A DNA stretch of 53,043 nucleotides, from positions 1 to 53,043 of the forward strand of contig MGWR01000056.1 of NCBI GenBank assembly GCA_001801085.1, read 5' to 3'. Below are positions 19,600 to 27,954 of this stretch, piece by piece (position 1 is the stretch's first letter; the number at the start of each line of letters is the position of its first letter). Made by a program: the position numbers and the translations under genes. The DNA comes from Gallionellales bacterium GWA2_60_142 (GTDB taxonomy: Bacteria > Pseudomonadota > Gammaproteobacteria > Burkholderiales > Gallionellaceae). Below the pieces are notes generated by a model, which saw only the letters and a list, made by a program, of their open reading frames with translations, made no database searches and was not told the origin of the DNA.

Positions 19600-20122
19600 G
19601 GATAGCCAGCCCAAACCGACCGGTCAGGACATCGATCTGCGCATCCCCTCGCCCGAGAAGGCCGGCGAGTTCGTGACTAACGTCGCGATCTCCGAGGTTC
19701 CGGTGGCGCTGCCCGTCTCCGCCGTCGTTATAACATCCGCCGTTGCCGCGGTTTCCGAGCCGGTCGCGGCCTCCGCCGTCGCGAGCGTCGCCGAGCCCAA
19801 GCCCGTCGAATCCACGAAACCCGCTGAACCCAAGCCCGCCGAATCCAAATCCGCAGTCCAGGCCGCTTCTGCGCCTGCAGCCGGTACGAAAGAAGGCAAG
19901 GTTGTCACCTATGCCGCCCAAGTCGGTGCCTATTCCAATCCGAACACCGCGAAGCAGGAGCTTGCCAAGCTGAAGGGCTGGGGCTTCAAGGCTTATACCG
20001 AGAAGGCTGGGAACAAGATACGCGTGCGCGTCGGGCCTTATGAGGAACGAGTCAAGGCGGAGAAGGTCATAAAAATGCTGGAGAAGCATGGGCTGCATCC
20101 GAGCATCGTCAGCATCAAATGA
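19523..20122 (+). CDS. dedD: DedD-like SPOR-domain protein lacking its N-terminal membrane anchor
   Basis: The conserved part starts at about 19601 with DSQPKPTGQDIDLRIPSP, the sequence that normally follows a cytoplasmic N-terminus and membrane helix in betaproteobacterial DedD proteins. An Ala/Pro/Lys-rich spacer follows, then a C-terminal SPOR domain (VVTYAAQVGAYSNPNTAKQE to HGLHPSIVSIK, last 75 residues) that binds denuded septal peptidoglycan. Upstream in this frame the only start is the ATG at 19523, inside the folC end, and its residues (SRPSDRSIPWLKRC) are folC shadow with no membrane helix. About 45-55 codons including the anchor appear deleted at the folC-dedD junction. As written the protein would stay in the cytoplasm, so it is probably non-functional, or the assembly lost a segment. 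The stop overlaps cvpA by ATGA. Confidence 0.7.
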   Translation: MIESRPSDRSIPWLKRCRPGSFPSIKDSQPKPTGQDIDLRIPSPEKAGEFVTNVAISEVPVALPVSAVVITSAVAAVSEPVAASAVASVAEPKPVESTKPAEPKPAESKSAVQAASAPAAGTKEGKVVTYAAQVGAYSNPNTAKQELAKLKGWGFKAYTEKAGNKIRVRVGPYEERVKAEKVIKMLEKHGLHPSIVSIK

Positions 20123-20610
20123 CCGGTTTCGATTACACCGTCATCGCCATTCTGGCGGCGTCGCTGGCTGTCGGCGTATGGCGCGGGCTGACTTACGAGT
20201 TGCTGTCGCTGGCCGGATGGCCGATCGCGTTCCTGTTGAGCAAGTTCTTTGCGTCCAGTGTCGCGCCGGCGATGCCGGGCGAGGGCGCGATGCGTACCGC
20301 CATGGCTTACGCCGCGGTGTTCGTCGCCGCGCTGATTCTGTGGAGTGTGCTGGTGTGGCTGTTCTCCCGGCTGGTGAAAGCGGTAGGTTTGGGCGGGCTG
20401 GATAGGACGATGGGCGGCGTGTTCGGGCTGGTGCGCGGATTGCTGGTGGTGCTGGCGCTGGTGTGGCTGGGCGGGCTGACGAGCATGCCGGAGCAGCCGT
20501 TCTGGCGCAATGCGCAGACCAGCCGGGCGGCCGAGGATGTGGCCTTGTGGACACGCGGCTGGTTGCCTGACGGCGTCGCGCAGCGCATTCGTTACGGCGC
20601 ACGCGGTTAG
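20119..20610 (+). CDS. cvpA: CvpA family membrane protein
   Basis: A 163-residue membrane protein with four hydrophobic segments (residues about 5-22, 25-45, 62-85, 98-118). The start TGFDYTVIAILAASLAVGVWRGLTYE and the G-x-x-DR turn in LGGLDRTMGGVFGLVRG are typical of CvpA, named from colicin V production and linked to purF and envelope stress tolerance. The order dedD-cvpA-purF is conserved. It overlaps the dedD stop by ATGA and precedes purF by 36 bp. Confidence 0.92.
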   Translation: MTGFDYTVIAILAASLAVGVWRGLTYELLSLAGWPIAFLLSKFFASSVAPAMPGEGAMRTAMAYAAVFVAALILWSVLVWLFSRLVKAVGLGGLDRTMGGVFGLVRGLLVVLALVWLGGLTSMPEQPFWRNAQTSRAAEDVALWTRGWLPDGVAQRIRYGARG

Positions 20611-20646
20611 CAGTTTTTGAGTGGTTAATTTTTAGGATAGAACATC

Positions 20647-22173
20647 ATGTGTGGCATTCTCGGAGTCGTTTCGCATACGCCGGCCAATCAGTTGCTGTAC
20701 GACGGCCTGCAGGTTTTGCAGCACCGCGGGCAGGATGCCGCCGGCATCGCCACGCTGGAGGGGCGCACCTTCCACCTGCACAAGGGCAACGGCCTGGTGC
20801 GCGACGTGTTCCGCACGCGCAACATGCGCGCGCTCAAGGGCAACGCCGGTATCGCGCATGTGCGCTACCCCACCGCCGGTTCCGCGGTGGATCACAACGA
20901 GGCGCAGCCGTTCTACGTGAACTCGCCGTTCGGCATCGTGCTCGGCCACAACGGCAACCTGACCAACACCGCCGAATTGCAGAAGCAGCTGTTCATGGAC
21001 GACCTGCGCCACGTCAACACCAACTCCGATTCGGAAGTGCTGCTGAACGTGCTGGCGCACGAGCTGCAATCCAAGTCCAAAGGTTTGCGTCTGGACGTGC
21101 CGACCATTTTCGCCGCAGTGTCCGGCGTGCATCAGCGTTGCAAGGGCGCGTATGCGGTGGTGGCGATGATCGCCGGCTACGGCCTGTTAGCGTTCCGCGA
21201 CATCTACGGCATCCGCCCGCTGGTGATCGGCGTGAACGAGACCGCGCAGGGTGCCGAATACCTGATCGCTTCCGAGAGCGTCGCGCTGGATACGCTGGGC
21301 TTCAAGTTCCTGCGCGATGTAGCACCCGGCGAGGCGGTGTTCGTCGACTTCGAGGGCAAGCTGCACAGCAAGCAATGCAGCGATAAGGCCAAGCTGAATT
21401 CCTGCATCTTCGAATACGTGTATTTCGCGCGTCCCGATTCGGTGATCGACGGCGTATCGGTGTACGAGACCCGCCTATACATGGGCGAATACCTCGCCGA
21501 AAAACTCAAGCGCACCTGGAGCGACGTGGACATCGACGTGGTGATCCCCATCCCCGACTCCAGCCGCCCGAGCGCGCTGCAACTGGCGAACCATCTCGAC
21601 ATTCCGTTCCGCGAAGGCTTCGTGAAGAACCGCTACATCGGTCGCACCTTCATCATGCCGGGGCAGGCGATGCGCAAGAAATCGGTGCGCCAGAAGCTGA
21701 ACGCCATCGGCGTCGAATTCAAGGGCAAGAACGTGCTGCTAGTGGATGACTCCATCGTGCGCGGCACCACCAGCCGCGAGATCGTGCAGATGGCGCGCGA
21801 CGCCGGCGCGCTGAAGGTCTACTTCGCCTCCGCTGCGCCGCCGGTGCGCTTCCCGAACGTGTACGGCATCGACATGCCGAGCCGCACCGAGCTGATCGCG
21901 ACCGGTCGTAGCGACGAGGAGATATGCCGCGAGATCGGGGCGGACGGCATCATCTATCAGGATCTGGAAGACCTGAAGGCGGCGGTGCGCAAGGCCAATC
22001 CGGCCATCGTCGATTTCGACGCCTCCTGTTTCGACGGCTGCTACATCACCGGCGACATCACGACGGAATATCTGGATGCCATCGAGGCGGCGCGCGGCGC
22101 AAGCAAGTCCGACAAGCCCGTGGACGACGACCAGATGGAGTTGAATCTGGCGATGAGCGTCAGTTCGATGTAG
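20647..22173 (+). CDS. purF: Amidophosphoribosyltransferase
   Basis: A 508-residue PurF that commits PRPP to purine synthesis. Cys2 (MCGILGVVS) is the N-terminal nucleophile of the glutamine amidohydrolase domain, which also shows [10 protein letters not shown] and GHNGNLTN. The C-terminal phosphoribosyltransferase half has the PRPP loop [14 protein letters not shown] (near residue 365) and [16 protein letters not shown]. The length is standard. It is third in dedD-cvpA-purF. A strong hairpin and the metZ leader follow. Confidence 0.97.
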   Translation: MCGILGVVSHTPANQLLYDGLQVLQHRGQDAAGIATLEGRTFHLHKGNGLVRDVFRTRNMRALKGNAGIAHVRYPTAGSAVDHNEAQPFYVNSPFGIVLGHNGNLTNTAELQKQLFMDDLRHVNTNSDSEVLLNVLAHELQSKSKGLRLDVPTIFAAVSGVHQRCKGAYAVVAMIAGYGLLAFRDIYGIRPLVIGVNETAQGAEYLIASESVALDTLGFKFLRDVAPGEAVFVDFEGKLHSKQCSDKAKLNSCIFEYVYFARPDSVIDGVSVYETRLYMGEYLAEKLKRTWSDVDIDVVIPIPDSSRPSALQLANHLDIPFREGFVKNRYIGRTFIMPGQAMRKKSVRQKLNAIGVEFKGKNVLLVDDSIVRGTTSREIVQMARDAGALKVYFASAAPPVRFPNVYGIDMPSRTELIATGRSDEEICREIGADGIIYQDLEDLKAAVRKANPAIVDFDASCFDGCYITGDITTEYLDAIEAARGASKSDKPVDDDQMELNLAMSVSSM

Positions 22174-22229
22174 GTAACCTGCTGTGCGGCCTGTGCCGGA
22201 TTGACAGGCTGCGCAGGCCGATGTTACTT
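22174..22229 (+). promoter_or_regulatory. Hairpin after purF overlapping the candidate metZ promoter
   Basis: CGGCCTGTGC (22187-22196) pairs with GCGCAGGCCG (22211-22220), and GTAAC (22174-22178) with GTTAC (22223-22227), a long stem after the purF stop. TTGACA (22201-22206) in the loop is a perfect -35; GTTACT (22223-22228), 16 bp on, is a weak -10. Initiation would fall near 22235, exactly at the riboswitch start. Confidence 0.5.
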
Positions 22230-22235
22230 TCCGAT

Positions 22236-22288
22236 TGCGCCGATTTGAGGAACAGCTTGCGGGCGCATAATAAATACAGCTAAAGCGG
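22236..22288 (+). ncRNA. SAM-II riboswitch upstream of metZ
   Basis: The stretch matches the SAM-II aptamer: P1 stem GCGCC (22237-22241) with GGCGC (22262-22266), the conserved GATTTG after the 5' strand (22242-22247), GCTTGC in the loop (22255-22260), then ATAATAAAT and AGCTAAA (22278-22284) followed by GCGGG, which closes the pseudoknot. SAM-II senses S-adenosylmethionine and lowers expression of methionine genes. It lies 54 bp before metZ, a sulfhydrylase of methionine synthesis. The downstream hairpins make transcription attenuation the likely output. Recognition is by conserved bases and pairing, read by eye. Confidence 0.9.
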
Positions 22289-22305
22289 GCGAACCCGGTT
22301 TAGCT
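22278..22305 (+). promoter_or_regulatory. Antiterminator hairpin of the metZ leader
   Basis: AGCTAAA (22278-22284) pairs with TTTAGCT (22299-22305), and CGGG (22286-22289) with CCCG (22294-22297), loop CGAA. It uses both the 3' part of the SAM-II pseudoknot and the 5' strand of the terminator, so it can form only without bound SAM. Confidence 0.75.
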
Positions 22306-22325
22306 CTAAGCTTTCCGGGTTTTTG
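22292..22325 (+). terminator. SAM-controlled attenuator before metZ
   Basis: AACCCGG (22292-22298) pairs with CCGGGTT (22315-22321), followed by TTTTT. Its 5' arm is shared with the antiterminator, giving a complete off switch when SAM is high. Confidence 0.85.
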
Positions 22326-22341
22326 CATTTCAGGGGACATC

Positions 22342-23514
22342 ATGTCAGATCAAGATCAATACCAGCCGGAGACGCTGGCGATACGCGCGGGCTCGGTGCA
22401 GAGCCAGTTCCACGAGCATAGCGAGGCGCTATTCCTGACCTCCAGCTTCACCTTCGACAACGCGGGGCAGGCCGCGCGGCGCTTCATCGGCGAAGAGGAA
22501 GGCAACATCTACGCGCGCTTCACCAATCCGACCGTGACGATGTTCGAGGAACGTCTCGCGGCGATGGAAGGCGCGGAGCAATGCGTCGCGACCGCATCCG
22601 GCATGTCGGCGATCCTCGCGTGCGTGATGGGTGTACTGAAGGCGGGCGATCATGTCGTCGCCTCGCGCAGTCTGTTTGGCGCGACGGTCAACCTGTTCAA
22701 CAACATCATCAAGAAGTTCGGCGTCGAGACGACTTATGTCTCCGCGACCGATGTCGCCGAGTGGCAGGCCGCGGTGCGCCCGAATACGAAACTGTTCTTC
22801 TTGGAGACGCCATCGAACCCTCTGACCGAGATCTCCGACATCGCGGCAATCGCCGCGGTCGCGAAAGGCTGCGGCGCGCTGCTGGCGGTGGACAACTGCT
22901 TCTGCACGCCCATTTTGCAAAAGCCGCTTGAGCTGGGCGCGGACATCGTGATCCACTCCGCGACCAAATATCTGGACGGGCAGGGCAGGGTGCTGGGTGG
23001 CGCGGTGCTGGGCAGCAAGAAGAACATGGAAGGCGTGTACGGATTCCTGCGCACCGCGGGTCCGACGATGAGCGCGTTCAATGCTTGGATATTCCTGAAG
23101 GGCATGGAGACGCTGAAGATACGCATGGACGCACACTCGGCCGGCGCACTGGAACTGGCGCGCTGGCTGGAAGCGCAGCCCAACGTCGCGCGCGTGTTCT
23201 ATCCCGGCCTGCCGTCGCATCCGCAGCATGAGCTGGCGATGCAGCAGCAGAAGACCGGCGGCGGCATCGTGTCGTTCGAGGTCAAGGGCGGCAAGGACGC
23301 GGCCTGGCGCGTGATCGACAGTACGAAGATGATCTCGATCACCGCGAACCTCGGCGACACGCGTACCACGATCACCCATCCGGCGACCACGACGCACGCG
23401 CGCATCACGCCCGAGGCGCGCGCCGCCGCCGGTATCACCGACGGCCTGATCCGCATCGCGGTCGGGCTGGAGGCGGTCGTGGACATCCGGAACGACCTCG
23501 CTCGCGGCCTGTAA
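22342..23514 (+). CDS. metZ: O-succinylhomoserine sulfhydrylase
   Basis: A 390-residue PLP enzyme of the Cys/Met metabolism family that makes homocysteine from O-succinylhomoserine and sulfide. The PLP lysine lies in HSATKYLDGQGRVLGGAV (near residue 212); the NIYARFTNPTV start and ETPSNPLTEI segment fit MetZ rather than MetY. It begins ATGTCAGATCAAGATC after AGGGGACATC and is controlled by the SAM-II leader. The pncC-like gene starts at the base following its stop. Choice of succinyl over acetyl ester is inferred from family resemblance. Confidence 0.93.
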   Translation: MSDQDQYQPETLAIRAGSVQSQFHEHSEALFLTSSFTFDNAGQAARRFIGEEEGNIYARFTNPTVTMFEERLAAMEGAEQCVATASGMSAILACVMGVLKAGDHVVASRSLFGATVNLFNNIIKKFGVETTYVSATDVAEWQAAVRPNTKLFFLETPSNPLTEISDIAAIAAVAKGCGALLAVDNCFCTPILQKPLELGADIVIHSATKYLDGQGRVLGGAVLGSKKNMEGVYGFLRTAGPTMSAFNAWIFLKGMETLKIRMDAHSAGALELARWLEAQPNVARVFYPGLPSHPQHELAMQQQKTGGGIVSFEVKGGKDAAWRVIDSTKMISITANLGDTRTTITHPATTTHARITPEARAAAGITDGLIRIAVGLEAVVDIRNDLARGL

Positions 23515-24006
23515 ATGGATGTTTTGGCCGCACAGATAGGCGGACTGCTCAAGTCCCACGGCCTGATGCTGGCGACCGCCGAATCCTGCACCGGCGGCGG
23601 CGTGGCGCAGGTCATCACCGATGTGGCGGGCAGCTCGGCATGGTTCGAGCGCGGCTTCGTCACCTATTCGAATCTCTCCAAGCAGCAGATGCTGGGCGTG
23701 TCCGAAGATACGCTGCAGCGGCACGGTGCGGTCAGTGAAGCGGTGGTACGCGAGATGGCCGCGGGCGCATTGCGGCACAGCGGCGCGCAGGTCGCGCTGG
23801 CGGTCAGCGGCATCGCGGGACCGGACGGCGGCACGCCGGACAAGCCGGTCGGCACGGTCTGGTTCGCCTGGGCGTTACGCGACGGCCCCGTCGTTTCCCG
23901 CATGCGCAGACTGGGCGGCAACCGCGCCGAAGTTCGCGTCAAGGCGGTGCGTATCGCGCTGCAAGGGGTTGTGGAGCTGCTGGGGCAGCGCACTGAAACT
24001 GCATAG
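23515..24006 (+). CDS. pncC: Nicotinamide-nucleotide amidase (CinA C-terminal domain family)
   Basis: A 163-residue stand-alone CinA C-terminal domain. The motif LATAESCTGGGVAQ (near residue 20) contains the catalytic serine, and VSGIAGPDGGTPDKPVGTVW (near 98) is the family signature. The enzyme deamidates nicotinamide mononucleotide in NAD recycling. In betaproteobacteria it often lies upstream of recA. Its ATG abuts the metZ stop, so it is likely co-transcribed and may rise and fall with SAM. Confidence 0.9.
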   Translation: MDVLAAQIGGLLKSHGLMLATAESCTGGGVAQVITDVAGSSAWFERGFVTYSNLSKQQMLGVSEDTLQRHGAVSEAVVREMAAGALRHSGAQVALAVSGIAGPDGGTPDKPVGTVWFAWALRDGPVVSRMRRLGGNRAEVRVKAVRIALQGVVELLGQRTETA

Positions 24007-24031
24007 ACCACGATAGTCTACTAGCGGAATA

Positions 24032-24058
24032 TTCCCTCCCCCTTGCAGGGGGAAGGAA
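24032..24058. repeat. Dispersed CCCCCTTGCAGGGGG repeat
   Basis: TTCCCTCCCCCTTGC followed by AGGGGGAAGGAA, nearly perfect inverted arms. It is the same core as the ends of the element in folC. It sits between pncC and the recA promoter and could end pncC transcripts, although no T-tract follows. Confidence 0.6.
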
Positions 24059-24099
24059 CTGGTTTGGTTCTAGTGGATAATCTGGGTTAATAAAAAAGA

Positions 24100-24111
24100 G
24101 AACGAACGTTC
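24100..24111 (+). promoter_or_regulatory. LexA box of the Gram-positive-like type before recA
   Basis: GAACGAACGTTC fits GAAC-N4-GTTC, the pattern bound by Firmicutes-type LexA and, from memory, the motif described for Gallionellales LexA. It is not the CTGT-N8-ACAG box usual for beta- and gammaproteobacteria. It lies 58 bp before the recA ATG and beside a candidate promoter (TGTACA 24112-24117, 17 bp, CACAAT 24135-24140), so repression of recA is expected. Confidence 0.8.
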
Positions 24112-24169
24112 TGTACAAATTAAAAACGATGTGCCACAATCCGGCCACATTTTTTGAAAGGGGATAAAC

Positions 24170-25231
<1,062 letters not shown>

Positions 25232-25267
25232 CTTCCGTCAAATCGCTGCTTATGTCCGGGTGCGCGG

Positions 25268-25750
25268 GTGAGGAAAAAGCCTGAAATAAGCCTGCGCACG
25301 CGCGCCTTGCAATGCCTGGCGCGCCGCGAATACAGCCGCGCCGAACTGCGCGCCAAGTTGTTGCCGCATGTGCAGGCCGATGAGGAATTCGACAGCGTAT
25401 CGGCCACCGACCTCGATGCGTTGCTGGACGACCTGACGCAACGCGGCTGGTTGTCCGACGAACGCGCCGCGACACAACTGCTGCACGCCAAACGCGCTCG
25501 CTATGGCACCCAGCGCATCACCCACGAGTTGCGCCAGCGCGGCATAGACGAGACGCTGATCGCCGGAGCATTGCCGGAGTTGAAGGAATCAGAATTGGCG
25601 ACGGCGCGCGAGGTATGGCGCAAGAAGTTCGGCGTCCCGCCGCAGGACGCAAAGGAAAAGGCTAGGCAGATGCGCTTTCTGCAATCGCGCGGGTTTTCGA
25701 TGGACACGATCTTCAAAGTGATGACGATCCCACATTCTGCCGAGGACTAG
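25268..25750 (+). CDS. recX: RecA regulator RecX
   Basis: A 160-residue helical RecX that limits RecA filament growth. The repeats LARREYSRAELRAKL (near 16) and the central WLSDERAATQLLHAKRARYGTQRITHELRQRGI-like stretch are family hallmarks, and the C-terminal LQSRGFSMDTIFKVM closes the third three-helix unit. GTG start. It ends in a hairpin shared with the convergent unknown gene. Confidence 0.92.
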   Translation: MRKKPEISLRTRALQCLARREYSRAELRAKLLPHVQADEEFDSVSATDLDALLDDLTQRGWLSDERAATQLLHAKRARYGTQRITHELRQRGIDETLIAGALPELKESELATAREVWRKKFGVPPQDAKEKARQMRFLQSRGFSMDTIFKVMTIPHSAED

Positions 25751-25767
25751 TCGTGACGGGCTAGTCC
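25744..25767. terminator. Symmetric hairpin between convergent recX and an unknown gene
   Basis: GGACTAG (25744-25750) pairs with CTAGTCC (25761-25767). Each arm carries the stop codon of one of the two facing genes. There is no T-tract, so a terminator role is only suggested. Confidence 0.4.
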
Positions 25768-26084
25768 GGGTTCGTCGTAAGAGTGTCTATTGCGCGGTAG
25801 GCATTCAGGGCTTCCTGTACATATTGGGGGGTAATTTTTGGCTTTGCTACAGGGTAAAGGGCCGCAATTTTCGCCCATACGGGAGTCTCTGTAGCGTGGC
25901 TACCTGCTGCTCTGAGCCGGGCAATGACGGCATTGCGTTGATTTTCGTCGCTTAAGTCGATCTTCAGGTGCTTTGCCAGTTGTACAGCCGCCCACTGAGT
26001 GCGCGCTAGTGCCAACGAGGCAGGGTCGGCTCCGGGCGGCGCACCCGCATTCCCCGCATGAAGTTTTTGGGGGCGATCTGTCAT
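25761..26084 (-). CDS. Hypothetical protein coupled to the GMGA-repeat gene
   Basis: A 107-residue soluble protein I do not recognise. After a flexible start (MTDRPQKLHAGNAGAPPGAD) it looks helical, with LALARTQWAAVQLAKHLKIDLSD, then a WAKIAALYPVAKP stretch and a helix YVQEALNAYRAIDTL. No signal peptide or membrane helix. Its ATG overlaps the stop of the repeat-protein gene (ATGA at 26081-26084), so the two are made together. The pair is isolated between recX and the arn cluster. Coding is supported by the overlap and sustained frame. Confidence 0.6.
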   Translation of the reverse strand: MTDRPQKLHAGNAGAPPGADPASLALARTQWAAVQLAKHLKIDLSDENQRNAVIARLRAAGSHATETPVWAKIAALYPVAKPKITPQYVQEALNAYRAIDTLTTNPD

Positions 26085-26470
26085 TTGTTCTGCATCTGCT
26101 GCAACAACAGCGCCAGCAGCAAGTCAGCGATCAGATCATCCCATTCATTCTGGCCTAAAAGATTCTGCAATTCCACAGTGGAATTGCCATGCGGGACATT
26201 GATAGTGATGGACGCCTGCCCGGTGTCGGCAGCCAATGCCGCCTTGGCTGTGCCGGAAATATTTACTGTGACATCCGGTGAAGAGACAGGAGCACTTCCG
26301 CCAGATTGTGCTGCGGAACTGGCAGCGGTTGCAGGAGAGCTTGCGGCACCGCCCATCGCGCCGCCAGCGCCCATTCCAGCGCCCATTCCAGCACCCATTC
26401 CAGCACCCATTCCAGCACCCATTCCAGCACCCATTCCAGCACCGCCCACGCCGCCTATCATTCCATTCAT
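26081..26470 (-). CDS. Gly-Met-Ala repeat protein of unknown function
   Basis: A 129-residue protein. The N-terminus has six perfect GMGA repeats (residues 12-35) after MNGMIGGVGGA, then an Ala/Ser-rich linker, a beta-like segment DVTVNISGTAKAALAAD and ASITINVPHGNSTVELQ, and a C-terminal amphipathic helix WDDLIADLLLALLLQQMQ. No standard signal peptide is visible, although the Gly/Met-rich start is weakly hydrophobic. The VTVNISGTAKAAL segment recalls short beta/helix modules in surface or motility proteins, but I cannot assign a family. It is the first gene of a two-gene unit. The DNA shows the repeats as 12-bp tandem units. Confidence 0.6.
   Translation of the reverse strand: MNGMIGGVGGAGMGAGMGAGMGAGMGAGMGAGMGAGGAMGGAASSPATAASSAAQSGGSAPVSSPDVTVNISGTAKAALAADTGQASITINVPHGNSTVELQNLLGQNEWDDLIADLLLALLLQQMQNK
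26367..26438. repeat. Six 12-bp tandem units encoding GMGA
   Basis: Six copies of GCRCCCATTCCA, head to tail; the first two read GCGCCC and the other four GCACCC. The block is within the repeat-protein gene, so the copy number can vary without shifting frame. Confidence 0.9.
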
Positions 26471-26985
26471 AATGTATGCTCTCCAAAGGGTTGATTGTCT
26501 ATGTGGATCGTCTAGTCTTTATCGGTATAGCTCCCTGCCTGCTATCAGACGATCATTGTTAACCAGTCGCTCGTCCATTCCGGTCGCCAATCGCCAACAA
26601 GCGAAGCTGATCGCTACGCAACTTTCTCGACTTGCTGATGGAGCCATCATCGTGAAATGGGCATGCGGGGGAAATACTGTTGGTTCTTTATTTTGCTGTT
26701 CGCCGTTTGTGCAGGACTCGCTTTTCTGGTGAATTCACGGGAGTGGTGTGTAGCACTTCGCGGAGGTGAATAGCCGAGGTTGGTACGGGTATTCCGGCAG
26801 ATATGCTTCCTGCAATCGCGCGGTTTCGGTTTCGATGTGATCGCTCAAGTGCTGCGGCTGGAGCCGGACGGACATGGCGTTCTTTAGTCTTGTGTCGTTT
26901 GTAGGGGCACGGCGCGCCGTGCCCTAAGGAGCGTTCCGCAGAACGAATTTCGCGAACCCTTCCCCGTGCGGTAGAATGCCGGCTC
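26471..26985. other. 515-bp gap with no convincing gene
   Basis: The stretch holds the promoter region of the minus-strand GMGA gene and the leader of the arn cluster. A 20-bp perfect palindrome, GGGCAC-GGCGCGCC-GTGCCC, lies at 26905-26924 and is probably another dispersed repeat. A 46-codon minus-strand frame (26735-26875, MSVRLQPQHLSDH start) is open but has no recognisable relative. I see no RNA gene. Confidence 0.5.
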
Positions 26986-27954
26986 ATGAATACCGTCCAG
27001 CTTTCCGTCGTCATTCCCGTCTATAACGAGGAGCAAGGCCTGCAGGCCCTGTTCGACCGCCTGTATCCGGCGCTGGATAAGCTCGGCATCGCCTACGAGG
27101 TCGTGTTCGTCAACGACGGCAGCCGTGACCGTTCCGCCGCGATCTTGCGCGAGCAATTCCAGAAGCGGCCTGATGTCACTCGCGTGGTGCTGTTCAATGG
27201 AAACTTCGGCCAGCATATGGCGATCATGGCCGGTTTCGAGCAGAGCCGCGGTCAGCGCGTGGTGACGCTGGATGCCGATCTGCAGAATCCGCCCGAGGAC
27301 ATCGGCGTGCTGCTGGCGAAGATGGACGAGGGGCACGACTATGTCGGCTCCATCCGCCGCCAGCGCAATGACAGCACTTGGCGGCATGTCGCCTCGCGCG
27401 CGATGAACGGGCTGCGCGAGCGCATCACCCGCATCAAGATGACCGACCAGGGCTGCATGTTCCGCGCCTACGACCGCCATGTCATCGACGCGGTCAACTC
27501 CTGCCGCGAAGTGAACACCTTCATTCCGGCGCTGGCCTATACCTTCGCGCGCAATCCCGCCGAGGTGGTGGTTGGGCACGAAGAGCGTACCGCGGGCGAA
27601 TCCAAGTATTCGCTGTACAGCCTGATCCGCCTGAACTTCGACCTGATGACCGGCTTCTCGCTGGTGCCGTTGCAGATGTTCTCCATGCTGGGCATCGCGC
27701 TGTTCGGCATCGGACTGCTGGGCGAATACATCGGACGCATCTACCAGCAGGTGCGCCATCGTCCGCGCTATCTGGTCGAGGCGGTGCTGGAGCAGCAGGA
27801 AAAGGGCAGGGCGACAAGAGAGAAAAGCAGGACGAAAGCGGCGACCGAAGCGGTCGCCGGAGAGCCTGATCCGTTCGTTGCGGAGCCTAAAAAGAAGAAG
27901 GCCAAGCCAGCCGAGGCTGAGCACCCCTCGTTGTTCTCGGATAGCCAGGAATGA
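26986..27954 (+). CDS. arnC: ArnC-like glycosyltransferase, probably missing one membrane segment
   Basis: A 322-residue family 2 glycosyltransferase of the ArnC/DPM1 type, which attaches 4-formamido-arabinose to undecaprenyl phosphate. The start is LSVVIPVYNEEQGL, with VFVNDGSRDRS, the metal-binding TLDADLQNPPED, and the family GCMFRAYDRHV. ArnC proteins carry two C-terminal membrane helices around a loop of about 40 residues. Here MTGFSLVPLQMFSMLGI runs directly into ALFGIGLLGEYIGRIY, leaving a single long hydrophobic stretch, as if about 45 codons were removed in frame. A lysine/glutamate-rich tail follows. It overlaps the formyltransferase start by 4 bp. Function may be impaired. Confidence 0.8.
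   Translation: MNTVQLSVVIPVYNEEQGLQALFDRLYPALDKLGIAYEVVFVNDGSRDRSAAILREQFQKRPDVTRVVLFNGNFGQHMAIMAGFEQSRGQRVVTLDADLQNPPEDIGVLLAKMDEGHDYVGSIRRQRNDSTWRHVASRAMNGLRERITRIKMTDQGCMFRAYDRHVIDAVNSCREVNTFIPALAYTFARNPAEVVVGHEERTAGESKYSLYSLIRLNFDLMTGFSLVPLQMFSMLGIALFGIGLLGEYIGRIYQQVRHRPRYLVEAVLEQQEKGRATREKSRTKAATEAVAGEPDPFVAEPKKKKAKPAEAEHPSLFSDSQE

Noticed and set aside
26367-26438. Possible CRISPR-like repeats
   Set aside because: Units are 12 bp, contiguous without spacers, and encode GMGA in an open frame.
26735-26875. 46-codon minus-strand frame
   Set aside because: No ribosome site, no family likeness, and it may be a chance frame or a gene remnant.
26688-27014. 108-codon minus-strand frame before the arn cluster
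   Set aside because: It runs through the palindrome and overlaps the arnC start, and its composition is shadow-like.
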